Source: Heligmosomoides polygyrus polygyrus (Eukaryota > Nematoda > Chromadorea > Rhabditida > Heligmosomidae). Taken from it: a stretch of DNA of 64,000 nt. The notes under the pieces are model-generated. The model saw nothing but the letters and a program-made list of their open reading frames with translations. It was not told where the DNA came from and searched no databases. The DNA lies in contig OX377204.1 of the NCBI GenBank assembly GCA_947396885.1, forward strand, positions 23,195,706 through 23,259,705, read 5' to 3'. Positions 1 to 9,783 of this stretch are shown here, one piece after another (within the stretch, counting starts at the first letter, position 1; each line of letters begins with the position of its first letter). The position numbers and the translations under genes were made by a program.

Positions 1-3000
1 TTCTTCGCGTCAACGACAAGCGCGTTTCCGGGCACGACTCCTTCTTCTTCGCCGTGCATCACAGCGATAAATCTGTCAGTCGTCGGCTCGGGACCAATTC
101 GAATGCCGGGAAAGTCCTTAAATCCGTTGTTGAAACCACGAACATAATGAGCTAAATATAAACGCTACCTCTTCTAGAAGATATCTTATGAACGTCGTTT
201 TACCAGTGGAGTACTGTCCTACCAGGAGGATCATCGGCTTCGCGTCGAAATCGGGGTCATCTGAAATCACCTCCTTCAGCTAACTGTTGTGGAAACCCAA
301 TGAACCTCTCGTCTATACTTCGCAAGAGACACGAGCGAATACTCATCGAGTAGTTTCCAGTATACATAGTTTATACTTGAGTCGTTGGGCTACGTGTCAG
401 TGTGAAAAGCACCACTATTGATTAGTTCGTGCAAAGCATCGATATAGGCACTTCTCACGCTAGCGCACTGCGTGTGTGCTAGACATGGGATCCGAATCAT
501 GCATTTTCGGATATCCGGCCGGATTTATCCGGTTTCGGATTATCCGAAATCCGGCTCGGCCAAAAATTGCCCTCATCTGAATCATCCGAAGATCCGGAGT
601 TTCTAAAATTGCCCTCATCTGGATCATCCGAAGATTCGGGATTTTCAAAATTGCCCTCATCTGAATCATCCAAAGATCCGTGGTTTTGAAAATCGCAATG
701 ATTCGGATAAGATCGGATAAAAATCGGATAATAGGAGGGTAGCGCGCCTTGCTGGCAAACTCTGCGCCGTTGATAACCTGACTGTTTCAGGCAGATTTGC
801 AATCATTTGGCGGCAGTTCTCTCACAAGGAAAGGGTTTGATAGCGTATGTCTGAACGGGGAGTCATCCTGTTAGATAGGAATAATCCCCACCCCTTAATT
901 AGCATAAAATGTGTTTCATTTCTGCCATGTCGTTAAACCCGAGCAGTAGGGTATCCTTGAAGTTACAGTGGAATCGGGGCCTAACGAGTTCGAGTTCGGA
1001 GGTCTTGCACGCCCGCGATGCCTCTGAGGGCAATCAGCTCGGAGCGCAGTGGGTAGTGACGTTGCTTCATGGAAAGAAGGCCGGGGGTTCGGTCCTCATG
1101 CGCTGCTGCATTCCTGCTTTTCAGCTGTTGAGATCTGAGGGATTCTGACGTCTATACCGTTTTCAGCGTTTGTTTTCTGCGCACTTTCGAGCTGCATGCT
1201 GTGGTACTCAACATGAACAACAAATGTTCAACACCAGTGATACACAGGTACAACATGCATAAAGCAGCACTGCGCACAATACGGGCAGTGTATAAATGCT
1301 ACAGGCTCCTCTCAGTCTATCCTGCTCGGATTTTCAACGGAAACCACGATGTGACGTCACTGTGGTTAAAACGTGAAATTCTGTGGATCCCGCATATTGA
1401 CCTAAACATCATCGATACACTCTTTCTCTCATCCCTGCCTGTCATCTGGAAATCAGAATTCTGCTGGAGGTTTTCTAAAACCTAACACCAACAATGTCGC
1501 CGATGCTCGAGTGGTCCACTTCCTCACGCTGAAGTGTGGTCTACCTTTAGATAAGAAGCCTTCAAGAGAGAATGACATCAACCTGACCGAACGGATGGCC
1601 AAGGGAATGACACCAACCTGACCGAACGGATGGTCAGCATATTCAAGGACTTCGAAGCACGTCAACTTGAAGTTAACGAAGACGAACGGCTGGAAGGGGT
1701 GGAAAAACAAGAAGAAGGTTGGGATCCGCAAGATGAAGACGTGGAAAGGCTGGCAAGCAGTGGGCATATGACAATGTTTTCGGTTGGAACTCTTGTTTCG
1801 GACGAAAGGGAACGTCTTCAATTAGATCTCGTCTATGGAGCCGATCTCACTTGTCCATATGTGGAAGCAAACTGTGAAGAGCCAGTAGCCTTTATGCGCT
1901 TCCCGTATTGTGACCAGTGTTTATGTTTCATGCCCTTTGTGTCTGTGTATCACAGATGTTAAACGTTTATACATCGTTATGTTGAACAGCTTTCCCTTTG
2001 CGCTTTGATTAAAAAACCGGTCAGTAATAAACAAGTGGCAACAAAGTTGCTCTCCACGGCATACATCTGTAAACACTGCGCAGCAAACATCTAAAATGGT
2101 ATAGACGTAAGAATCCCTCCAATCAACCAATCAGTTGAAATGCAAAGATGCAGCAGCACAGAAAGTCGACCCTCTACCTCCCTCTCATTGAGCAACGTCG
2201 CTATCCACTGCGCTACGAGTCGCTACCCGCCGGCGGCATCGCGGGCGTAGACCCCGAACTCGTAAAGCGCCGATTCCATTGTAACTACAACGACCCCCTA
2301 CTCCTTGGGTTTAACGACTTGACAGAAAATAAACACATTTTAATACTAGTTGAGGGGTGGAGATTATTACTATACGACTTGCTCTCTCCGTTCAGACATA
2401 CGCTTCAGACCCTTCCCTTTTCAGAGCACGAGAAATTTCTTGCGGGACGTTTCGTATTCGTTTCATTATTGTCCTTTACAAGACATCGCTGTGTATTACC
2501 AACTCACTATTGAGTTGGTATTGGTTCTTTGGGGTCTTAATGCTGTTTTTCTTTGATCTGGAAGCGCAAAGTAGCTCTGGGGAGGGGCAGCCAAATACGA
2601 CATCTTTTACGTAGCGATGGTGTGTTCCACTCCATTGGTGAACTAAGCTAGGCCAGATATGATGTAATTGGGCATTCATTTGCCTTGCTACCAGGGCATA
2701 TAAACACTTAATTCAAGCAGAGCGCTCCAAGCTGCTTTGGGTGCTCGTGACTTTAATTAGTCAATGAAATAAACGCGGAGTTACTTATGTGTTCCGTTTT
2801 CAAGAGATTGCGTGCCACTATTACATCACTTAGCCGGTTGTATCCGAGTCGGATATCCGAAATCCGGCTCGGACGAAAATGGCGTTATCTGAATCATCCG
2901 AAGATCCGGGGTTTCTAAAATTGCCCTCATCTGAATCATCCGAATATCCGGAAAATCGGTGTCTAGTGTGTGCTGAGGCATAACTTAAACCGCATAGTCG

Positions 3001-3821
3001 ACCAATTAGCACAAAGTTTCACAAATCTCCTCGTCTCGTTGCGTTGCCACGGAGTAAGACGGCCCTAGGCCACTACATAGCTTCTAGCAAATCTCAGTGG
3101 CAAAAGCATGGAGTATTCGTTTGAACTGCGCCTGCGACACAACGGTACGAATCGCATTGTAGGGGCCTTTTCATAGCCTGCGACGACTACATCTGACAAA
3201 CTATGAAATATTATATATTCGAGCATATGCGTCTGCATGACAACTGTCACTATCGATCGGGTCGCGCCAAAGATCGATATCGGTAAGCTGAAGCGCAGGC
3301 CGCTGAAGTATAAAAACGCCCAACACAAACTGATTTGGCTATTCGAAAGGAGTTATTTACGAAACAACATAGCTTTGTGCCGCTCGCGAAGTACAAACAA
3401 ACGGTCTCGACAAGGCCCCAAACGTACCGAGGGCCGGCGAGTGGAACTCATGGAACTTGTAATGCTCCTCCAATGGATACAATTTTTGTTTGTAGATCTT
3501 CCGAAGGCCTTCACTGACCGAGTCCAAGACCTGCAATGCGGTCATATTAGTCTGCACATAATCCAGAGATCATGGCGATCTCAGGCAGGATCTATAGTCA
3601 AATCTGCGTGAAACGCGGCAGTGCGAAGGCTACCGATATCGATTAAGCAGAGCGGGCTACCCTATATTGGCCGCCCACGCTTCCAAATCGATATCTATTG
3701 TTCTTATAATGCTGCGCGCGGCGAGCAGCGGCTAAGTGTAAACACTACTTAATGGAGAGTAAATGCAGCGTACCTCTTTGTTCTTCTTCTTCGAAGAATC
3801 ACCACCGAGCCAACTGAACAT
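1..3821 (-). CDS. rme-1: EHD-family endocytic recycling protein (RME-1), 5' exons, partial
   Basis: Four exons are read on the minus strand: 3774-3821, 3428-3530, 169-260 and 1-116, the last continuing off the left edge. They encode the first 119 residues. The start at 3821 opens with MFSWL, the typical EHD N-terminus. Exon 2 carries the N-terminal helical segment ending EFHSPAL. A split Asp codon joins it to exon 3, which holds the P-loop GQYSTGKT (residues 65-72). Exon 4 holds the switch I region with PTTD (92-95) followed by FIAVMHG. Joins are in frame and each intron has GT..AG ends. EHD proteins are dynamin-like ATPases that tubulate membranes on recycling endosomes; in C. elegans RME-1 acts in endocytic recycling. 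The rest of the ATPase domain, the helical domain and the C-terminal EH domain lie outside the window. Family assignment is near certain; splice sites are read by eye. Confidence 0.94.
497..720. repeat. ATCCGAAT-type tandem repeat, locus 1
   Basis: Three or more imperfect units of about 42-45 bp contain AATTGCCCTCATCTGAATCA and CCGAAGATCCGG, followed by degraded GGATAAGATCGGAT motifs. The same family appears at 2836-2960, 12951-13150 and 17515-17645. Confidence 0.8.
1457..1890 (+). pseudogene. Broken exon of an unidentified protein, disrupted by a 35-bp tandem duplication
   Basis: An acceptor-like AAATCAG precedes 1457. From there a coding-like frame runs through a segment reading VADARVVHFLTLKCGLP to 1570. 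A 35-bp unit (1571-1605) is then repeated almost exactly (from 1606), shifting the frame and creating a TGA at 1619. Downstream the original frame resumes and is rich in acidic residues, with SVGTLVSDERERLQLDLVYG near 1783-1842. If only one copy of the unit were present the frame would stay open from 1457 to 1962. I do not recognise the protein. It lies antisense inside an rme-1 intron. It is either a partial gene duplication that decayed or an assembly duplication in a real exon. Confidence 0.5.
2836..2960. repeat. ATCCGAAT-type tandem repeat, locus 2
   Basis: Two units closely match those at 497-720, including CGGATATCCGAAATCCGGCT at the left end and ATTGCCCTCATCTGAATCAT. It lies in the same rme-1 intron. 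Confidence 0.8.
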
Positions 3822-3853
3822 GCTCTTTGGCTTTTTCTTCCTTCCGGCTTCTT

Positions 3854-3862
3854 CTGAAAAAG
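3854..3862 (-). promoter_or_regulatory. Probable trans-splice (spliced-leader) acceptor for rme-1
   Basis: On the minus strand a consensus nematode acceptor, CTTTTTCAG, ends at 3854, 32 bases upstream of the rme-1 ATG at 3821. No donor-bearing upstream exon is evident. This fits spliced-leader addition, which is common in nematodes. It could instead be a cis acceptor for an alternative longer N-terminus, because the intervening 32 bases stay open in frame and encode Lys-rich residues. Confidence 0.5.
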
Positions 3863-4092
3863 TGAAGACTGAACTGACAAGCTTTAGCAAACACTGGAGT
3901 TCTCTACATTCACACGTAGGTACTAGTACTGCTGTTGATGCGGCACAGCTGACGCCTTAAAAATAGGAGGAATGAACGGATGCATAGTACAATAAGACTT
4001 CCGCTTGGACACAGCTGCTCACTTCCTCCAAACTGGAACACACCCAGCGCAGCCAACACTGCAAAGAACTTACAGAAGCCTTGAAATTTCAT

Positions 4093-4146
4093 AGTTTTAC
4101 GATTTAGCGGTTCTTAAGAACAGCTTCAGTTCTTTTTAACGGGCCG
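4093..4146. other. Short stretch 5' of rme-1
   Basis: Nothing recognisable is seen between the upstream flank of rme-1 (3862-4092) and the small palindrome at 4147. Any rme-1 promoter would lie in 3862-4700, but I see no clear element. Confidence 0.4.
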
Positions 4147-4205
4147 GGCCCGTTCATACTTGACGACACTGGCAACAAGTCGCTCACGGAGTATGAACTG
4201 GCCAG
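4147..4205. repeat. Minimal palindromic element with GTTCATACT ends
   Basis: The left end GGCCCGTTCATACTTGACGA and the right end (reverse complement CTGGCCAGTTCATACTCCGT) face each other only about 59 bp apart. The ends resemble those of the larger GC-rich MITEs in this window. Confidence 0.5.
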
Positions 4206-4772
4206 ACGCTAGCCATTATTGGCGTTAGACCACAGAGAAAAAAACCATTTGAGTCAGCTAAGACAAAAATATGATCGCCCTCGAACATCTGGAACAGTCC
4301 TGCTATATATGAATGGGATGATCGGTGTGTCGGTCTGTCCATTCGTCCACGCAAAAATAGTGACAGACCGACTGAGAGCCTGTCATAATCCGCGAGTGGA
4401 GCGGGTAGTGCTCGGTCAAAATAAACATCCATTTTGCAGGGCGATCGGTCGGCACCAAATGAGTTTACTTGCTTGAGTCACTCGTGCATACACGAGCGGC
4501 TCTGTGTCTCCACTTGCGGATATGAATAGGCTCTAAGCACAGGTATTATCGATTTCCGTTGTGATAATGCGAATAAGATGACCGCAGTACAGACACGCTT
4601 CGCAACAAGAATGCAATATCGGACCATCAATCGATATCGATCGACGCTTTATTGTACATACTTAACTATTTGAAATGAGAACAATGTTGACAAAAGTCTA
4701 CTGGTCTCACAGCGAAATGCCAAGATCGATCGCCAGGTCAATACCGATCGGTTGCGTTGCTCAGCCGACTAA

Positions 4773-4915
4773 AGGCCCCCACAGACTTCTGCGGCAACGC
4801 CGCTCGCCGCTGTGGTTAAGGATAGGGCAGGGACGCCGCTGGCGGCGAGCTCTGCGTCCCTGCCCTATGATGAAGGATAGGGCAGTGGCAACGCCGCAGA
4901 AGTCTGGGAGGGCCT
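4773..4915. mobile_element. GC-rich palindromic MITE (type A), TAA target duplication
   Basis: Inverted termini AGGCCCCCACAGACTTCTGC and its partner (AGGCCCTCCCAGACTTCTGC on the other strand) bound 143 bp. The element is flanked by TAA at 4770-4772 and 4916-4918. The interior is also palindromic, with GCGGCAACGCC and AGGGCAGGGACGC arms. A 3-bp TWA duplication is typical of PIF/Harbinger elements; no transposase is present. Confidence 0.75.
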
Positions 4916-4918
4916 TAA

Positions 4919-7183
4919 CTGCTAGTGAAGTATAAACGCTCGGTCGAACGCGATGCCTTAACCACTTATCGATTTTTGAATGAAATCCTCCAAACCCCTG
5001 GTGAGTTCTGCTAGTTTCAGGCTCCACATGGAAGAATACTCCGCTTGGTGGTTCAAACGCGCCATGAAATCTTGAGCGGGGAGACCATCAGATCGACACT
5101 AATAGGAATTGAAAAGGTGAACGTGAACAAGAACGCAAGGAAATGGACGAAAGAAAAGCGGCCGGCGGCAGGATCGCATGTCCTGGTGGAAGCAACAACA
5201 AGAACGAGATCTCTCCCTGTTTCGAATGTTGACATCCCACAACTATTTATAGTATGATGATTGATGTTTTGAAAACCTATTGACACCTCTATGTCGTATG
5301 CGAGCAACAGTATTTATCTACCCAGTTCAGCACCAGGCTTTAATTTATTAATTTATTTACTTATTTATTCAAGACGTGGACTGAGGCCACACGTGAAAAT
5401 ACAAAGTTGGAATAAAATACCATACAACTGATGGCACTCATTGTACGCGCAAACGTAGTTTCGGGAAGCAGTGCAAAGGAAGACCTAAGAGTTCCTGATC
5501 CCCAAAATGTGGGTGAACTCCCCTAGGCCTGGTTTACACCTGCACGCGGCACGGCGTGACGGTCGCCATAGATATCGATTTCTCGCGCCGTTCGGTCAAT
5601 ATCTATTCCGACTATGGTGCCGACTATGGTGCAACTATAAACCATGGCTTAAGGTGAGGAAGTTTGCTCGTGCTGGCGAATTTGCCACCGAAACATAAAG
5701 TCTGTACTTTCCTCATACGATCTTTTCGGTCTAGAGCTTGGAAAAAGTCTAGTGGGTTTACTAATAGAAAACTTACCTGTGAGTATTTTAAACATTACGA
5801 GGAGGTCAGACCTTTTCCTTCTAATGAAAAGGCTTGCTAAAACCCAATATTTCAGCCCTCTCAGCACCATTTTGCATCTGATACTAGTTACTCCTGAAGC
5901 ATCTCAACATCGGGTTACGGGTGAAGCTATTCAGAATTCAGGACATTTTCTAAAAGAAGAATGTCTTTGTTCTTTGAAAAATTGAAAACTGTTGTTCCAC
6001 ATTCTGCCATGGGTCTCACACATGTTTTCATTGAGCTCAAATTTCGTCAAATAGTAACTGTTCGGCGCCAAAGCAATGCACATGGACGTGCGACTAGATT
6101 TATAGAGGAAGTGACGAGCTATCCATAGAATTGGATGAGTTTTCCGGACAGCCCTAGACAGTTTTCGAGGGACGCACAAAACACTATGTCCACTTCAATC
6201 AATGGAAGGCGATCATTGAGAATCGTATTGCTTGCTTGCTTTTCATCACCTCTTCGTGATTCTAGAGTCTGCAACGTTTCTTTGACTTTTAGCATTTGTT
6301 TCATTGGGGTCCTTCGTTTTTCCCAATTTATCAACTCCTTTACTTGCATGTCCACGTTTCTTCCCCGTTTTCGTTGCGCAGAAAAGCACGAAAAAAGTGT
6401 AGGAACACAAAAACGAGAGAAAAAACCATGTGGAAACAGGAAAAGCGCAAGCGAAATGGTCAGCAAGCACGAAAAATGCGACAAGGACGCCAAGAAACGC
6501 AAAAAAGCGATAAGATTCAAGAAAATGAGAAAAAGAAATACAGCATGACCACTCCGTCACTTCCATTGACTGAAGTGGGTGCAGAGTTCCCGTGGTCTCG
6601 CAACGATTTCCTGACACAGTAGAAAACATTCGCCAAACCAAGGCCTGTTCATAGTCCGCGACGGCAGCGGCGGATGCGGCTGGTTGCTCGAGTAAAGCAT
6701 GAACGTCGATTTTTTTTTCGGCGCTCACGCATCTCGCCTCGCTCTAATCGGTTTTATATGACTTCTTCGATCCGGTCGCAGCGTTCGAATAAACAGACCT
6801 AGCTTCGCTTGCCCTGGAAATTACGATGACGACCCAGTGGGTCTTTCTGGCACGCGATAGAGGCTAATATAAGGCGTTGTTGGCATCTAAAAGAGCAAAT
6901 AGGTGTTCGCCTTAGAACGGACGGTATACACCAGCCTATGGATACGGAATAAAGATGAAATAGGCATAAGCTGCCAAGAAAGCATGAGTCTTCGCCGCGA
7001 ACCAGTGAATAAATCCTTCTCGTTCCAGATGAATCAGCTGTAAATCACAAAACTAATCGCAAAATGAGATTTTACGAGATGACTGTTCTCAAGTGATCTA
7101 CAGAGTTAATCTATCTGAACAGGAATGACTCAAAAAGACATGCAGAACAGAACGGCCACTGGTTTCTCGGCATGGTGCCCTGA
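4919..7183. other. No gene recognised; single repeat ends and A/T-rich patches
   Basis: The interval has a TTTA-rich patch (5339-5370), an unpaired MITE-like end (GGCCTGGTTTACACC near 5527), a purine-rich stretch (6365-6545) whose long reading frames are compositional, and another unpaired end (AAGGCCTGTTCATAGTCCGC near 6640). I see no convincing exon. Confidence 0.4.
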
Positions 7184-7840
7184 CCTTGGCTGGAAGAACT
7201 AGTTCCAAAGATCAGAAAAGTTGGAGTACAGTGCACGGAGATTGACCAGGAAACCCTTTTCCGAAGCGAGAGAGAGAGAAATGAGGTCGGAAAAAGTGGA
7301 GGCGACGAAGAAGGCCAACCGAGCGACGACGGACGGACGGACAGAGAGGGAGAGACGGCCGCAACGGCAATCGATCTCATAAGGAAATGGAGTGGACCGC
7401 GAATCGCCGCTGTCTCTCACCTCGTCGTCGACAAACACGCATTCAGAAGCCGTCCCCTGGCTACAGTCATCGTAACAGTCGACGACGAGACGATGAAGAC
7501 CAGCACACTGCACTCGAACAATCGTGGACACGCCGAGCGCGGGATCGGGGACGTCGAATCGATGGCGACGAATCGAGAGCGACTAGAAGTCAGCACAGCA
7601 GCGCCTCGTCGCCGACCTATCGAACGGGCGCCTGACGGGCCTATTCTGTGGAATTGACTCTGGGTCGCATGGAACCAGAGCTTTCGTTGAGAATGTAGCC
7701 CAGAGATCGAGCATCGAAAGGGGTTGAGACCGGGAACACCAAATAGTACGTCTTCCAATGGTAATGTGCTCCTCTTATGGCTAGGAAACGATTCTGTGGC
7801 TCGTCTCTCACCATCAGACGTCAGTTTACCGAATCTGCAA
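7184..7840 (+). pseudogene. Long coding-like frame with in-frame TGA codons, unidentified
   Basis: A plus-strand frame without an early ATG opens at 7184 and reads through 157 codons to a TGA at 7655. It includes the segment PKIRKVGVQCTEIDQETLF near 7205, a charged Gly/Asp/Glu region, and a segment with AVSHLVVD and VIVTVDDETM. The same frame continues after TGAs at 7655 and 7688 through a segment containing IEHRKGLRPGTPNS to a third TGA near 7840. Residue composition and codon choice look coding. It could be an internal exon followed by introns I cannot place, or a decayed exon. The coding-like frame at 18567-19022 lies on the same strand and could belong to the same gene. I do not recognise the family. 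Confidence 0.45.
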
Positions 7841-8071
7841 GGATGAATAGTCTTTTGACCTAGGTATGGGGAAATACTCTCAAACGGAAGAACGGGCATC
7901 TTCGGAAGTAGAGTAGGATTTATACTTAAGTCACGACCAGGCGCGACACATCGATTTGGAGCTGGTAATCGACATCGGTGGTTATCCTCCTACACACAAA
8001 ATAACGTAATATATGAGAATGGGGGTGGAAATAACAGGAAATGGTACTAGTCGATAATTTGGCCTACGGAA

Positions 8072-8084
8072 GGGGGGGGGGGGG
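8072..8084. repeat. Poly-G tract (13 G)
   Basis: This is an uninterrupted run of 13 guanines, one of at least six G/C homopolymers of 12 or more in the window. Confidence 0.95.
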
Positions 8085-8803
8085 ACGTGTCAGACCAATC
8101 AGTCTGAATGGAATCGGCGCGTCACCTAGATAGCTAAGTGCGATCGATGCTCTGATTGGTTGTGACTGGCTGGCGTGTTCGCGTTTCCTCATACAGTTCA
8201 TATTAACAATAGCGCCACAAAAACGTACCAAAACAGCTAACAATGCGATGAGAAAACTGAGAAGAAAGTATCAAAACCTTAAACTCCCAATAAAGGCTTG
8301 CCAAATTAGGTGTCTGCGGACGGTGTAGTACAATCTCTCAATATTGTACACATTTCGACTGCTCTCCTCCCCTCTATACGTATGCTCACTCTACGTAAAC
8401 AGCTGAGAATAGCGGTCATTGTTTTCGCCAAGCGCGGATGACTTCAGATGTGCTTCAGACGAGCTGTTCTAGAAATGGAGCCTGCTCTCCTGAATATGCA
8501 AGTAGACCTCCGGGCATAGCTGACGTACGAACAACTGCACCCATTCTGTACTTTAGAGACCGCTGTTCATAGTCCGCAATGGGTGCGACAGATCACCGCA
8601 CAAAGTATGGAGATCATTTAATTCTGTGTGGTCGGCAGGCAGGAATCGATAGGTCTCGTTTACACTCCAATCGCTGCACGGCCTAAGCGATACTGGCAAT
8701 TCTCATTATGACGTGTCCCGTGGCGACTGGAATATACATTGCCCCGGGAGTAGTTGCTAAAGCAGCCAAAGTCGTTGATTATGAACATGGCCTGAGCCGT
8801 TCC

Positions 8804-8904
8804 AGGGGTGTTTATACTCGTATTGCGCGATCCGCAGCAGTGCGAGCAATCGATAGCAATGACGTCCATGTTGCGGCGCAGCGACCGAGGTATAAATACA
8901 CCCT
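8804..8904. mobile_element. Small GC-rich palindromic MITE with TTTATAC ends
   Basis: The left end AGGGGTGTTTATACTCG pairs with the right end (AGGGTGTATTTATACCTCG on the other strand) about 100 bp apart. The ends match the GTTTATACTTCG theme of the elements at 9551 and 57417. No clear triplet duplication is seen. Confidence 0.55.
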
Positions 8905-9052
8905 AAGGTTGGCTGCACAGTCCCAATGCCGCGATGCTATCGCCGAGAGCTGATCAGCTGAGCCGCCGCTTTCGGCGGAATAGTCAATGGCAACTGTGCC
9001 GCTGTAGTGGCGGTCGGCTTGCGCGATGTCTTGCCGGGTCCGCTGCGCGTTA

Positions 9053-9195
9053 AAGACCCCCATACACTTCTGCAGCAACGCCGCGGTCCTATCCTCAACC
9101 ATAGGGGAGGGACGCAGAGCTCGCCGGCGGCGGCGAGCTGCCGCATCCTTTACCATTGCGGTGAGCGTCGCTGCCACAGAAGTATATGGAGGCCT
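9053..9195. mobile_element. Type A palindromic MITE, TTA target duplication
   Basis: At 143 bp it is the same length as the copy at 4773-4915. The termini (AAGACCCCCATACACTTCTG; partner AGGCCTCCATATACTTCTG) and the inner GAGGGACGCAGAGCTCGCC are shared. It is flanked by TTA at 9050-9052 and 9196-9198. Confidence 0.75.
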
Positions 9196-9291
9196 TTAGG
9201 CAATTTTCCGTCAGCGCGCGGATTTGCGTGGGTCCTGAGCGGATTTCCATCGTGCTTGCTTGCTTGTAAAGGCCCACCACACTCCTGAGGA

Positions 9292-9303
9292 GGGGGGGGG
9301 GGG
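9292..9303. repeat. Poly-G tract (12 G)
   Basis: A run of 12 G lies just after an unpaired type A-like end (AAAGGCCCACCACACTCCTG, from 9268). Confidence 0.9.
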
Positions 9304-9518
9304 ACGGTCAGAACGTACACCCGCCCCCTGCGGGGGGTGTACGTCTTCCTCTCATCCTCTTTGCTTACCCACCCCAAACCCTAGGCTTCACCAAGAGTCT
9401 AGCGGGTGCCTTACGAAACCTTTGACATGCAAAACAAAAGTTCCCGGTCAGCAGAACAGCGGTGTACCTCCTGACGCCACGTCTCCCAGCAGGAGGCGGG
9501 TGTAGCTCCTGTCGCGCT

Positions 9519-9783
9519 GACCTGCGGCAACGCCGCGACCTTATCCTTAAGGACCCGTTTATACTTCGTCGAGGCGCGACGCGACGCCACGTATAGTAGC
9601 CATATTGATTGTGCGACGCGATCGATCAATTTGGCCTCATTGCGTGACCATCGCATCGCGCCGCGACGAAGTATAAACGGGGCCTAACCTAGGGCAGGGA
9701 CGCAGAGCTCGCCACCGGCGGCGTCCCTGCCCTATCCTTACCACAGCGGCGAGTGGCGTTGCCGCAGAAGTGTCTGGGTGCCT
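9519..9783. mobile_element. Type A MITE interrupted by a second MITE
   Basis: The right end is a clear type A terminus (AAGGCACCCAGACACTTCTG on the minus strand, ending about 9783). The left end keeps only the inner CTGCGGCAACGCCGC, so its outer bases are lost. The body is split by the 134-bp element at 9551-9684; joining the two sides restores the type A interior seen at 4773-4915 and 9053-9195. Confidence 0.65.
9551..9684. mobile_element. Type B palindromic MITE (134 bp), TAA duplication, nested in type A
   Basis: Termini GGACCCGTTTATACTTCGTC and GGCCCCGTTTATACTTCGTC (other strand) bound 134 bp, flanked by TAA at 9548-9550 and 9685-9687. A near-identical element of exactly the same length lies at 57417-57550. 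The interior ATTGATTGTGCGACGCGATC is conserved between the two. There is no coding capacity; Harbinger-like by target-site triplet. Confidence 0.8.

Larger units (their letters stand above)
261..3427 (-). other. Intron 2 of rme-1 (3.2 kb)
   Basis: This interval separates exons 2 and 3 of rme-1. It holds two blocks of the ATCCGAAT-type tandem repeat (497-720 and 2836-2960) and, on the plus strand, a broken exon of another gene (1457-1890). The other rme-1 introns seen here are 243 bp (3531-3773) and 52 bp (117-168), so this one has clearly been expanded by repeats. Confidence 0.85.

Noticed and set aside
1453..1821. 122-codon minus frame
   Set aside because: It is antisense to the better-supported plus frames of the broken exon and has no motif of its own.
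6246..6728. Frames of 108-160 codons on both strands
   Set aside because: They follow a purine-rich tract (Lys/Arg-rich one way, Phe/Ser-rich the other), so composition explains them.
7417..7899. 160-codon minus frame
   Set aside because: It is antisense to the plus coding-like frame at 7184-7840. Openness on the opposite strand is expected in this GC-rich stretch.
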